Shown here: positions 8,468 through 21,474 of the stretch, one piece after another | Numbering within the stretch: position 1 is the first letter of the stretch | How the letters are laid out: the number at the start of each line of letters is the position of its first letter | Source of the DNA: Myxococcales bacterium | Lineage (GTDB): Bacteria; Myxococcota_A; Polyangia; Polyangiales; Polyangiaceae | Reading direction: 5' to 3' | Assembly (NCBI GenBank): GCA_021847645.1 | Contig: JAJZQG010000012.1 | Coordinates: 1-63,280 of the forward strand | Length of the DNA stretch: 63,280 bases | Translations under genes and position numbers: made by a program | The notes under the pieces: model-generated | Databases searched by the model: none | Told to the model about the DNA's origin: nothing | The model's input: only the letters and a program-made list of their open reading frames with translations

Positions 8468-9985
8468 ATGGAAACCGTAGCCTACTTCACATCGACGCCC
8501 ACCTTCACCGGACTCCGGACGACCGAGCTCGCCCTGGAGTCTGCAGCTCGCCACGCCTCACCCCTCATGGCCCGAGGGGTTCGCTTCCAGATCGAGAGCA
8601 ACGTCCCACGACTCCTGGCGCGACTTCGGTCGCGCACCGCGCAAGCGCTCGTCATCGACGCCCGACACGAGAACGTGCCCCTGGCCGAGAGCCCGACGCT
8701 CGAGCTGCTGCGTGCGATGTTCGACAGCACCGAGACCATCGGCCCGATCGCGCGCGAGAAGACCTGGATCGTGGTGGATCCCGACGATCGCGGCGCGCAG
8801 ATCGCCTTCGAGGCGGGGCGTGCCCGCGTCGCCGGCTGCTTGCCTGCTCCCGCCGAAGAGGCCGGTTGGCAGGAGGTGTGGCGACGGGTCGAGGCAACGC
8901 TGCGCAACCGTCAGGCAGGCAAGATCGCGCTGTGTCTCGCGGGCGGCGGCATCGAGGGGCTGTTCTACGAGCTTGGCGTGTTGCGCGGCCTGCAGCACTT
9001 CCTGCCCGACTTCCAGCTGCATGACGTGGACGTCATCTGCGGAATCAGCGCCGGTGCCATCCTCGGCGCCTTCCTGGCCAACGGCGTGGGTCCCGCCGAA
9101 ATCGGACGCGGCATCCAGTTCGGCGGAGATCGCGTCGACCGCATCGATCGCTTGTCCATCTTCGATCCGAACGTGGGGGAGCTGGCGCGACGCATCGGCA
9201 CGAGCGCAGCCGCCCTCGCCACCGGACGATCCTCCGCACTGCAGAGCCTGTTCCACCTGCTTCCCACGGGCCTGTTCGCCGGCGAAGGCTTGCGACGCTA
9301 CCTCGAGAAGCAGTTCTCCAAGCCCGGCATGGTCGATCAGTTCCCCGAGCTGCCCCACAAGCTGTACGTCGGCGCCACGGATCAGGACACCGCCGAGCAC
9401 ATCCTGTTCGGCTCCCCGGGCTGGGAGCACGTGCCCATCCACCTCGCCGTGCGCGCCTCCTCCGCCCTCGCGCCCTTCTACGCGCCGCAGATCATCGACG
9501 GCCGCTACTTCATGGACGGAGCCTTCACGCGCACCACCAACGTGCGCATCGCCGTCGAGCAGCAGGCCACCCTCGTCATCCTCATCGATCCGCTCGTGCC
9601 GATCTTCAGCGAGCAGCCGGGCTACGTCGCCTCCAAAGGCGGCATCACCGTGGGCATGCAGGGGCTCAAGTCGCTCATCCACGGTCGCTTCGATCGGGCC
9701 ATCCACATGCTTCGCTCGATGTACCCGCACGTGGCCTTCCACCTGTTCCAGCCCGACGGCGCCACGATGCGCGTCATGGCCGGCTCGCCCACCAAGTTCT
9801 TCTACCGCACCGAGATCGAGGAGATCTCCTTCCGCGAGACCGTTCGTGCGATCCGCCAGCAGCGCTTCGACGCGCTGCAGACCGACTTCGCGCGCCATTC
9901 CGTGGCCTTCGTCGATCCCGAGGCCGACCTGGGCAACGTCAAGCGCGATCTGCTCGACGAAGCGAGCGAGGTCCAGGTCGCCTGA
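8468..9985 (+). CDS. Patatin-like phospholipase with extra N-terminal domain
   Basis: A 505-residue protein. The patatin domain spans about 150-370. It has the Gly-rich oxyanion loop G159-G161 (LAGGGIEGLFYELG), the GxSxG nucleophile elbow GISAG with S194, and the catalytic Asp D350 in FMDGAF, so the Ser-Asp dyad is complete. The family hydrolyses acyl ester bonds of membrane lipids. Residues 1-150 do not belong to patatin; their alternating hydrophobic strands and helices suggest a receiver-like or Rossmann-like alpha/beta domain. There is no signal peptide, so it is probably cytoplasmic or injected. The ATG at 8468 is the first Met compatible with this domain; upstream codons in frame are Arg/Pro-rich. 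Confidence 0.85.
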   Translation: METVAYFTSTPTFTGLRTTELALESAARHASPLMARGVRFQIESNVPRLLARLRSRTAQALVIDARHENVPLAESPTLELLRAMFDSTETIGPIAREKTWIVVDPDDRGAQIAFEAGRARVAGCLPAPAEEAGWQEVWRRVEATLRNRQAGKIALCLAGGGIEGLFYELGVLRGLQHFLPDFQLHDVDVICGISAGAILGAFLANGVGPAEIGRGIQFGGDRVDRIDRLSIFDPNVGELARRIGTSAAALATGRSSALQSLFHLLPTGLFAGEGLRRYLEKQFSKPGMVDQFPELPHKLYVGATDQDTAEHILFGSPGWEHVPIHLAVRASSALAPFYAPQIIDGRYFMDGAFTRTTNVRIAVEQQATLVILIDPLVPIFSEQPGYVASKGGITVGMQGLKSLIHGRFDRAIHMLRSMYPHVAFHLFQPDGATMRVMAGSPTKFFYRTEIEEISFRETVRAIRQQRFDALQTDFARHSVAFVDPEADLGNVKRDLLDEASEVQVA

Positions 9986-10037
9986 CCCATCTCCTCGTTC
10001 GCGTCCGTCGGCCACCACGGCGACACCCGCAGTCACC

Positions 10038-10835
10038 ATGGCTACGCCCCAGCGAATCGTCTCCCTGGTCCCGAGCGACACCTTCAATGTCGTGCGCCTC
10101 GGCGCGCGCTCGCGGCTGGTCGGCCGCACCCGCTACTGCGTGGAGCCGCCCGGCCTCGACGACATCCCCGCGGTCGGCGGGACCAAGAGCGTGCGGGTCG
10201 ACAAGCTCATCGCGCTCGAACCCGACCTGGTGATCGCCAACCGCGAGGAGAACGCGCGCGACGACGTGCTCGCGCTCATCGATGCCGGCCTCGACGTGAT
10301 GTTGACGTTCCCGCGCTCCGTGCGCGATGGGCTCGACAGGCTGCTGGCCCTGGCCCTGCGTCTCGGCGTCGAGCACGACGAGGTCGCGACGCCGCTGCTC
10401 GATACAGCAGGCGCGATGCGTGCCGGATTGGCCGACACGCCGCTGCCCCCTGATGCCCCGCGCTGCTTCGTGGCGATCTGGCGCGATCCCTGGATGACGG
10501 TCAACGACGACACGTACATCGGCGACGCGCTTCGTGTCCTGGGGCTGCGCAACGTGTTCGGAGATCTGCCGTCGTCGTCTCCCGACGGCCGCGACACGCG
10601 CTACCCGGTGGTGCAGATGGACGAGGTGATCGCGCGAGCGCCGCAGGTCGTGCTGCTGCCGGACGAGCCCTATCCGTTCTCGCCCGAGCACGCTCGCGAG
10701 CTGAGCGCGCTACCGGTGCCAGCCGCACGCAGCGGCGCCGTTGTTTGCGTGAGCGGTAGGGATCTCTGCTGGCACGGCGCCTGGGCGATCGACGGGCTGC
10801 CGCGGCTGCGCAATGCGATCCGCGGTCGCGTGTAG
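10038..10835 (+). CDS. BtuF-like helical-backbone metal receptor protein
   Basis: A 265-residue protein with the fold pattern of cobalamin/iron-siderophore substrate-binding proteins: RIVSLVPS at the start, then LDDIPAVGGTK and VDKLIALEPDLVIANREEN, then a long helix and the C-terminal lobe (DEVIARAPQVVLLPDEPYPF). It has no signal peptide or lipobox, unusual for a periplasmic binding protein, so it may act in the cytoplasm or use an unrecognised route. No permease or ATPase of the BtuCD type is adjacent. It starts 52 bp after the patatin gene on the same strand. Ligand unknown. Confidence 0.75.
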   Translation: MATPQRIVSLVPSDTFNVVRLGARSRLVGRTRYCVEPPGLDDIPAVGGTKSVRVDKLIALEPDLVIANREENARDDVLALIDAGLDVMLTFPRSVRDGLDRLLALALRLGVEHDEVATPLLDTAGAMRAGLADTPLPPDAPRCFVAIWRDPWMTVNDDTYIGDALRVLGLRNVFGDLPSSSPDGRDTRYPVVQMDEVIARAPQVVLLPDEPYPFSPEHARELSALPVPAARSGAVVCVSGRDLCWHGAWAIDGLPRLRNAIRGRV

Positions 10836-10844
10836 AGCGACGTA

Positions 10845-10864
10845 CGCCGACGGGGTCGTCGGCG
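10845..10864. terminator. Bidirectional hairpin between convergent genes
   Basis: CGCCGAC-GGGGTC-GTCGGCG makes a perfect 7-bp GC-rich stem exactly in the 34-bp gap between the plus-strand BtuF-like gene and the minus-strand coiled-coil gene. The symmetry and position fit a shared terminator, although there is no T run. Confidence 0.5.
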
Positions 10865-10869
10865 ACGGC

Positions 10870-11064
10870 TCACTTTGCTTCGGGGGCCTTGGCTTCCTGC
10901 AGATCAACCAGCACGCTGATGGCCTCGATCTCGCGCTTGGTCTGGATCTCGCGCTGGCGCACGTCGCGGATCTTGGCCTCGATGTCCTTGGCCTCCGCTT
11001 CGATCCCGGTCAGCTTCTTCTTGAGCTCCTCGCGCTCCTTCTTGAGTACTTCGAGAGAAATCAC
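10870..11064 (-). CDS. Small coiled-coil protein
   Basis: A 64-residue protein that is almost entirely a Lys/Glu-rich heptad coiled coil (ISLEVLKKEREELKKKL onward). The GTG at 11064 is taken as start because a strong GGAGGAG lies just upstream; the ATG at 11112 lies inside the end of glgA and adds residues that break the helix. It is the last gene of the glgC-glgA-coiled-coil operon, 19 bp after glgA. Its job is unknown. A structural or regulatory partner of the glycogen enzymes is possible only by context. Confidence 0.7.
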   Translation of the reverse strand: MISLEVLKKEREELKKKLTGIEAEAKDIEAKIRDVRQREIQTKREIEAISVLVDLQEAKAPEAK

Positions 11065-11083
11065 ATTCTCCTCCGCTCCATCG

Positions 11084-12274
11084 TCAGGACGGTCTGGATG
11101 CCTTGCGAGCATCCCTACCGCGCTTCCATTCCTCGCTCAACTCCCGATACATCTCCTCGGTCTTGCTCGCGATGAACGACCAAGAAAAGTGCTCCTCGAC
11201 GCGGCGACGGCCGTTGTCCCCGAACGAGGCGGCCATCGACGGGTTGCGCAGCAGCGTGTTGATGCCGTTCGCCAGCGCTTGCGGATCCGCTGGCGGCACC
11301 AGCAAGCCCGTCTCGCCGTCCACCACCGTCTCGAGAATTCCCCCCACCCGGCTCGCAACAACCGGCGTCTTGCACGCCATCGCCTCCAGGTTGATGATGC
11401 CGAACGGCTCGTAGATCGACGGACACGCGAACACCCGCGCGTTGCTGTACAGCTCCACGTACTGCTCTTCACGCAGCAGCGAGTTGATCCACAACACCCG
11501 CGGCTGCTGCGCCACCTTCGCCGCGATCTCGTCCTCCACCTCCTTCGTGTCCGGAGCGCTCGTGCAGCACACCAGCTTCACCCCGGGATCCACGTAGCTC
11601 ATCGCGTCGATCAGGTAGCCCATCCCCTTCTGGCGCGACGTCCTACCCACGAACAGGATGTAGTCCCCGTCGATGTCGAACGCCCTGCGCGTGCTGTCCG
11701 TGTCGAGCGGACGGTACAGGTCGAGGTCGATACCGTTGTGGATGACGCGCAGCTTGGCGGGGTCGATGTTGAAGTGCTTCAGGATGTCGCCCGTGGCCTG
11801 CTTGGAGACGGACACGATGCGGTCGGCGTTCTCCAGCGCCACCTTCTCGACCCAGGTGGACAAGTGGTACGAGCGCCCGAGCTGCTCCTCCTTCCACGGA
11901 CGAAGCGGCTCGAGGCTGTGCACCGTCGCCACCAGCGGCACGTCGTACAACACCTTGGCCATGTAGCCCGCGTACGCGGCGTACCAGGTGTGCGTGTGCA
12001 CGACGTCGGAGGCGATGCGATCGCGCACGATCGACAGGTCGGTCGAGAACGTACCTAGCGTGGGGTTGAAGCGTCGCTCGTCGCCCTCCCACATGCGCTC
12101 CCACGCGCGGTAGCCACGCACTGTCAGGCGGCCATCCTCGATGCTCTGATCACCGAAGCAGCGCACCTCGACATCGATGCGCTTGGCCAGCTCCCGCGTC
12201 AGGAACTTCACGTGGACTCCGGCGCCACCGTAGACGTTGGGCGGATACTCCCTGGTGATGATCGTCGCCTTCAT
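11084..12274 (-). CDS. glgA: GT4-family glycogen synthase / maltose-1-phosphate synthase
   Basis: A 396-residue GT-B glycosyltransferase. It begins with the acceptor/ADP-glucose loop REYPPNVYGGAGVH, has HTHTWY near residue 95, the phosphate-binding block FVGRTSRQKG, and the donor-site ExxxE block YEPFGIINLEAMA. The short length and GT4 pattern match the actinobacterial-type enzyme (GlgM/GlgA) rather than the 480-residue GT5 E. coli GlgA. That type uses ADP-glucose to extend alpha-1,4-glucan or to make maltose-1-phosphate. It follows glgC by 18 bp on the same strand, so substrate maker and user are coupled. Which of the two reactions dominates cannot be told from the sequence. Confidence 0.88.
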   Translation of the reverse strand: MKATIITREYPPNVYGGAGVHVKFLTRELAKRIDVEVRCFGDQSIEDGRLTVRGYRAWERMWEGDERRFNPTLGTFSTDLSIVRDRIASDVVHTHTWYAAYAGYMAKVLYDVPLVATVHSLEPLRPWKEEQLGRSYHLSTWVEKVALENADRIVSVSKQATGDILKHFNIDPAKLRVIHNGIDLDLYRPLDTDSTRRAFDIDGDYILFVGRTSRQKGMGYLIDAMSYVDPGVKLVCCTSAPDTKEVEDEIAAKVAQQPRVLWINSLLREEQYVELYSNARVFACPSIYEPFGIINLEAMACKTPVVASRVGGILETVVDGETGLLVPPADPQALANGINTLLRNPSMAASFGDNGRRRVEEHFSWSFIASKTEEMYRELSEEWKRGRDARKASRPS

Positions 12275-12292
12275 GATCCGACGTGCTCCTGT

Positions 12293-13576
12293 TCACCGGG
12301 TAGGCGTGTGGATGGTCCGCCCGGAGGCGATCGGCCCCGACAGCTGATCCGGCCCTGCCTTCGGATAGATGATGACGTTGCGCCCGATCTGGGTGCCCGC
12401 CGGCACGTGGACATCCATGCCCAGCACGCTGGCGCCGCAGGTCAGCGAGCCGGGCTGCTCGGTGTTGGGCGGCAGCTCCTCACCCACGCCCACCCGCGCA
12501 CCCCGGCCGATCACGCAGCGCTTGTCGCACACCACGCGATCGAGCACGGCCCCCTCTTCGACCACGACCTTGTCCCACAGCACCGAGTCGCGAACGATCG
12601 CACCCTTGCCGATTCTCACGTCCGGCGAAAGCACCGATCGCTCCACGCGTCCCTCGACCACGCAACCTCCGCTCACCATTGAGTCGACCACCTCCCCACC
12701 GGGAAAGCATCGCATCGGCGGCGGAGGCGCGGCCCTGCGTGCCATCGGGTTCGTGCGCACCTTCCACGACAGCAGATCGATCGATGGCGACGGCCCGAGC
12801 AGGTTCTGGTGCGCCTCGAAGTACGCGTCGAGCGTGCGCGCGTACTCCCAGGGCCCGTAGTGAACCCAGCCGAAAGCACGGCGGTGCGCCATCATGCGCG
12901 GCAGGATCTCGTCGTAGATGTGGAACGTCTTGCGCTCCTCGGGTCCCAACGCGGCGTGACGCCGCAGTTCCTCCACCAGCACCGATCTGCGGAATACGTA
13001 CACCGTCATCGACGCCAGGTTGGTGCGCGGGTGCTTGGGCTTCTCCATGTAGCTCATGATCCGCCCCTCGGCGTTGAGCTCCGCGATGCCGAAGCGCGAC
13101 GGGTTGACCTCCATGGGTGTGAAGGCCAGGGTCACGTCGGCGTCGCGCTCCATGTGGAAGCGCAGCAGCGGCGTGTAGTCCATGCTGTAGGCGTGATCGC
13201 CCGAAACGATGAGCACGTCGTCGGGCCGGTGCAGCTCGAGGAAGTCGATGTTCTGATAGAGCGCGTCGGCGGTGCCGCGGTACCAATCCGCGTGGTCCGG
13301 GCCAATGTGCGGCGGAAGAAAACGCACGCCGCGCTCGTTGCCGACGAAGTCCCAAGGAAGGCCGATGCCCACGTGGTCGATGAGCGACGAGGGCCTGTAT
13401 TGTGAAAGGATACCGACGTTGTCGATGCCGTCCGTGTTGGCGAGGTTGGTGAGCGCGAAATCGATCATCCGGTAGGACCCGCCAAAGACGACCGCGGACT
13501 TGGGTCGCCAGAAGGTCAGCACGGACATCTCCTCGGCCCGCCCCCCAGCAAAGATGATGGCGATGGTCTTGCGCAT
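12293..13576 (-). CDS. glgC: Glucose-1-phosphate adenylyltransferase (divergent N-loop)
   Basis: A 427-residue protein. It has the nucleotidyltransferase domain (RPKSAVVFGGSYRMIDFALTN, WYRGTADALYQN, VSGDHAYSMDY, FGIAELN, EKP) followed by a left-handed beta-helix with hexapeptide repeats (about 300-410). It forms ADP-glucose from ATP and glucose-1-phosphate, the committing step of bacterial glycogen synthesis. The N-terminal Gly-rich loop reads AGGRAEEMSVLT instead of the classical AGGRGTRLxxLT, and the following AKPA is PKSA. This suggests a divergent subfamily or altered allosteric control. It is the first gene of the operon with glgA and the small coiled-coil protein, and is divergent from the ABC-F gene. 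Confidence 0.88.
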   Translation of the reverse strand: MRKTIAIIFAGGRAEEMSVLTFWRPKSAVVFGGSYRMIDFALTNLANTDGIDNVGILSQYRPSSLIDHVGIGLPWDFVGNERGVRFLPPHIGPDHADWYRGTADALYQNIDFLELHRPDDVLIVSGDHAYSMDYTPLLRFHMERDADVTLAFTPMEVNPSRFGIAELNAEGRIMSYMEKPKHPRTNLASMTVYVFRRSVLVEELRRHAALGPEERKTFHIYDEILPRMMAHRRAFGWVHYGPWEYARTLDAYFEAHQNLLGPSPSIDLLSWKVRTNPMARRAAPPPPMRCFPGGEVVDSMVSGGCVVEGRVERSVLSPDVRIGKGAIVRDSVLWDKVVVEEGAVLDRVVCDKRCVIGRGARVGVGEELPPNTEQPGSLTCGASVLGMDVHVPAGTQIGRNVIIYPKAGPDQLSGPIASGRTIHTPTR

Positions 13577-13762
13577 CAGGGTCTCCGTCGTGAGGTTCGG
13601 GCAGTGTAGACCGTTCCTCGCCCTGACGCGTGCGGTTTCGTGCGACGGATTCTCGCTGCTCGATCTTCCGATCGGCTGCGCGAGCGCTCAGAGCAGGTCG
13701 TGCGTGACGCCCAGGCGCAGTGCGAACCGCTCGACACCTGCGTGCCTGCGGCCTCGGCGTGA

Positions 13763-15544
13763 GTGTCGAAAGCAGGCATGTTGGCCGCGCGGCATGCGAC
13801 CTCGACAACATCGGGCGGGTGCGCCTCGTACCGTCGCGTCGCGCGCCGCGAGCCGGCTGGCGGTCGTGTTGCGCACGGCGGCGCCTTGCACTACGAGACC
13901 GGTCCCTTGCCCGCCACGCTTCACGTTCGCGATGTCTCCGTTTCCCTCGGCCCGGTCGAGGTGCTCTCGGCCGTGTCGTTCTCCCTGGTGCCCGGCCGGC
14001 GGGTCGGCGTGGTGGGTCCCAACGGCGTGGGAAAGTCCACGCTGCTGCGGGTGATGGCGGGCCTGATCATGCCCGACCAGGGCTCGATCGTCACCGCGCC
14101 GCCGACGGCGACCGTGGGGTATCTCCCACAGGAGCCCGACCGGCGCGCAGACGAGACGGTGCTGCACTATCTGGCCCGCAGGACCGGTGTGGCAGCAGCG
14201 GCGCTGGCCATGGACGAGGCGGCCGCGGCGCTTGCCCAGGAGCAACCGGGCAGCGACGATCTGTACGCGCAAGCGTTGGAACGTTGGCTTGCGCTGGGAG
14301 GCGGAGACCTGGATGCGCGCGCAGCCGGGACGCTCGACGAACTGGGCATCGGGGCGGAGCTGGCCGATCGCCCGACGATCGCTCTGTCGGGCGGACAAGC
14401 CGCGCGGGTGTCGCTGGCCGGGGTGCTGCTGGCTCGCTTCGACGTGCTGCTGCTGGACGAGCCGACCAACGATCTGGACTTCGACGGTCTCGAGCGGTTG
14501 GAGGCGTTCGCCACGCGGCCCGACATCACGATGGCGGTCGTGTCCCATGATCGCGCGTTTCTCGAGCGCGTGGTGACCGACGTGGTGGAGCTGGACGAGC
14601 ACAGCCGCAGCGCTTCGTTCTTTGCCGGCGGATGGCTTGCGTACCTCGAGTCCAGGGACATCGCACGGCGTCACGCGCTGGAAGACTACGAGACCTTCGC
14701 GGACAAGCGCGACACGCTGCGAGCCAGAGCGCAGCAGCAGCGCCTATGGGCCACCCAGGGCGCGGCACGGGCCAAGAAGGACAAGGCGGAGAAGGACAAG
14801 CACGTCAACGCGCATCGCATCGCGACCAGCGAGAAGGTGGCGGCCAAGGCGCGCGCGACCGAGCGGGCGTTGGAGCGCTTGGAGACGGTGGACAAGCCGT
14901 GGCAGGGCTGGCAGCTGCGGCTGGAGATCGCGCAAACCGGGCGCAGCGGCGACGTCGTGGCGCGGCTGCAAGGGGCGACGGTGCGCAGGGGCGCCTTTAC
15001 GCTCGGCCCGGTGGATCTGCAGATCCGGTGGGCGGACCGGGTGGCGATCGTGGGCCCCAACGGCTCGGGCAAGTCCACGCTGATCGACCTGCTCATCGGC
15101 AAGGTGCCCGCCTCCGACGGAACGCGTTGGTTGGGGCCTGGGGTGGTGACGGGCGAGCTGGATCAGCGCCGGCTTCGCTTCGCGGAGAACGCGACGCTGC
15201 TCGACGGGTTCCTCGAGGCCTCGGGCATGCTGCCGGTGGACGCCCGAACGTTGCTTGCGAAGTTCGGGCTCGGGGCCGACCACGTGGCCCGACCGGCACC
15301 GTCGCTTTCTCCGGGAGAGCGCACGCGCGCGGCGCTCGCGCTGTTCCAGGCACGCGGCGTCAATTGTTTGGTGCTCGACGAGCCGACGAACCACCTGGAC
15401 ATGCCGGCGATCGAGCAACTGGAGAGCGCGCTGGAGAGCTTCGGGGGCACGGTGCTGCTCGTGTCCCACGATCGGAAAATGCTCGAGCGCTTTGCGGCCA
15501 CCGTGAGTGTGCACGTGAGCGGCGGGCAAGTGCGCGTGGGTTGA
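13763..15544 (+). CDS. ABC-F family ATP-binding protein
   Basis: Up to 593 residues. Two ABC domains lie in one chain without membrane segments: Walker A GPNGVGKST with signature LSGGQAARVSLAG and Walker B LLLDEPTNDLD, then a charged linker helix (about 300-370, Lys/Ala-rich), then GPNGSGKST, signature SLSPGERTRAAL and LVLDEPTNHLD. The second signature (SPGER) deviates from SGGE/Q. ABC-F proteins act at the ribosome as translation factors or antibiotic-protection proteins, and are not transporters. The exact start is uncertain: residues 1-40 are not family-like, and a TTG at 13886 or 13907 just before the first conserved strand (ATLHVRDVSV) is plausible. Confidence 0.85.
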   Translation: MSKAGMLAARHATSTTSGGCASYRRVARREPAGGRVAHGGALHYETGPLPATLHVRDVSVSLGPVEVLSAVSFSLVPGRRVGVVGPNGVGKSTLLRVMAGLIMPDQGSIVTAPPTATVGYLPQEPDRRADETVLHYLARRTGVAAAALAMDEAAAALAQEQPGSDDLYAQALERWLALGGGDLDARAAGTLDELGIGAELADRPTIALSGGQAARVSLAGVLLARFDVLLLDEPTNDLDFDGLERLEAFATRPDITMAVVSHDRAFLERVVTDVVELDEHSRSASFFAGGWLAYLESRDIARRHALEDYETFADKRDTLRARAQQQRLWATQGAARAKKDKAEKDKHVNAHRIATSEKVAAKARATERALERLETVDKPWQGWQLRLEIAQTGRSGDVVARLQGATVRRGAFTLGPVDLQIRWADRVAIVGPNGSGKSTLIDLLIGKVPASDGTRWLGPGVVTGELDQRRLRFAENATLLDGFLEASGMLPVDARTLLAKFGLGADHVARPAPSLSPGERTRAALALFQARGVNCLVLDEPTNHLDMPAIEQLESALESFGGTVLLVSHDRKMLERFAATVSVHVSGGQVRVG

Positions 15545-15861
15545 CGAGCTGGCAAGGGCCACGCGCCCAAGCGTGGACATCCATCCCCACGGCCCTTCCG
15601 ATTCGCCGGAGTGCGCCGTTTCCAAGACCAGCGGCTAGCGCCGATCCGGACCGTGTCTCAACGCGCAACGCGAGCCGAGCGCCTTGCCGGCTGCGTGGTT
15701 GGCCCATGGCCGGAGTGACGCGCCGCGCCCAAGCCGGAAACGACAGATTCCACCGCCCTTCGCGTTATTCCCCGCATCCTCTTTTGACCAAATCTGGTAT
15801 AGGTAAGGGCTCGGGGCTGCAACACGACAACGAGCTGACAAGCAAAGGCGACCGGCTGCAG
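15545..15861. other. Intergenic region, ABC-F gene / hybrid kinase gene
   Basis: A 317-bp gap. It begins with a terminator-like hairpin (15559-15576) and is otherwise unremarkable. A short AT-richer stretch at 15765-15805 (including TTGACC and GGTATAGG, wrongly spaced for a classical promoter) may hold the kinase promoter. No gene or RNA was recognised. Confidence 0.4.
15559..15576 (+). terminator. Hairpin downstream of the ABC-F gene
   Basis: CCACGC-GCCCAA-GCGTGG, a perfect 6-bp stem 14 bp after the ABC-F stop. It is nested inside a wider AAGGGCC (15554-15560) / GGCCCTT (15591-15597) inverted repeat. There is no T tract, so it is a candidate only. Confidence 0.4.
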
Positions 15862-20397
<4,536 letters not shown>

Positions 20398-20399
20398 CG

Positions 20400-20604
20400 C
20401 ACCGATTCCTTCGCCTCGGAGGTAGCCGCAGATTGCGCAGAACATCACAGAAGTAGAGGGTTCTTCGGGGCGACCGCATGGGTATGCTGCGACGATCTCC
20501 AAAGACTGCGCGCACCTGACGCACGGGCCCAACCGTACTTCTGCGTCCTTCTGCGTTATCTGTGGCTGCCCTCCGCCACGCCCAGGACGCCGAAGGAATC
20601 GGTG
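20400..20604. repeat. Palindromic intergenic element with 14-bp terminal inverted repeats
   Basis: CACCGATTCCTTCG at 20400-20413 is the exact reverse complement of CGAAGGAATCGGTG at 20591-20604. Inside, GGTAGCCGCAGATTGCGCAGAA (20421-20442) is an imperfect inverted copy of the sequence at 20549-20570. The element begins two bases after the kinase stop and ends 35 bp before the stop of the convergent LCCL gene. It could be a small non-autonomous mobile element or a large bidirectional terminator. Confidence 0.6.
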
Positions 20605-20638
20605 CTCCTAGGCGGCGGCGCGGCCGGGCGGCCTTGGA

Positions 20639-21349
20639 TCAGGGACAGGCGCCGGTTGCCTTGCTGGGAAAGTAGAAGCTGGCGTCGTAGGAGCCCCAAT
20701 CGCCGCTGGCGACGCCGTTTCGGGAGCTGCCATGGTAGGCCTTGCAGCCAGCCGCGGCCTTGGCGGTGACGACACCACCGGAGGCGGGGATGGCGCCGGC
20801 ATGGACGGCCGCGGCGCATACGGAGGAGTCTTGCGTGTAGATGTCACTGCCCCACACCGAGCCCGAGAGCCGGCCGGGAGCGCAGGTACAGGTGATTTGT
20901 GTCGACGCGCTCACGCCATGGATGTCGTGGAATCGCTCCGGGCACTTGTCCTGCGGGTTGGCGCCTTGGCACTTGCCGTCGCCATGGCCTACGAAGTAGA
21001 AGCTGCCCTCGTAGGCATCCCAGGCGCCGGTCGACACGCCGTTGCGCTCCGTCCCCCGATACGACGGGCAGCCCGGGGCAGCCGCGAAGTGCACTTGTCC
21101 GCCCGACAGCGGAATTGCCCCTGCGTGAACCGCGGCCGCGCAGATGGACGAATCCGTCGTATAGATGTCAGAGCCCCATACCGAGCCGGTCGCGGCGCCG
21201 CCGGCGCACGTGCATGTGCCGCCCGCCTTCTGCTGGGCTTCGGGCAGGCTGTTGAACGTCGGAGGACAGCTCGTTTCGGACTTCTTGCAGCACCCTTGCA
21301 CCGACGCAGCAAGCGCTGCGGCAAGCACCACCGTCGTCAATCTGTTCAT
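20639..21349 (-). CDS. Lipoprotein with two LCCL domains
   Basis: A 236-residue protein. Signal peptide with a lipobox-like end (ASVQGC, Cys20), then Cys-rich sequence and two tandem LCCL domains. Each contains the family signature: GSVWGSDIYTTDSSICAAAV in the first and GSVWGSDIYTQDSSVCAAAV in the second, followed by HAGAI, a Gly-rich turn and FYF. LCCL is a disulfide-stabilised extracellular fold first defined in animal proteins such as cochlin and also seen in some bacteria; it may bind polysaccharide or lipid. The duplication is recent-looking because the two signatures are nearly identical. ATG 21349 has GAGGAGG upstream and was preferred to 21478. Confidence 0.8.
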   Translation of the reverse strand: MNRLTTVVLAAALAASVQGCCKKSETSCPPTFNSLPEAQQKAGGTCTCAGGAATGSVWGSDIYTTDSSICAAAVHAGAIPLSGGQVHFAAAPGCPSYRGTERNGVSTGAWDAYEGSFYFVGHGDGKCQGANPQDKCPERFHDIHGVSASTQITCTCAPGRLSGSVWGSDIYTQDSSVCAAAVHAGAIPASGGVVTAKAAAGCKAYHGSSRNGVASGDWGSYDASFYFPSKATGACP

Positions 21350-21474
21350 CCCTCGTGCCTCCTCGGGCCCAATTCGCATCGAGCGCCGGACCCAGGAGCA
21401 GCACCCTACGAAAGATTGACGAACCGGGCAACCCCGTTCGGCATGCAGCCGCACCGCGCGCGCTCGCCAAGTGC

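Noticed and set aside
15784..15803. TTGACC and TATAGG upstream of the hybrid kinase
   Set aside because: Only eight bases separate them, too few for a classical -35/-10 pair.
14632..15861. N-terminal extension of the hybrid kinase by 410 residues
   Set aside because: The extension runs out of frame through the ABC-F gene with Gly/Arg-rich shadow sequence; the CheB domain begins just after ATG 15862.
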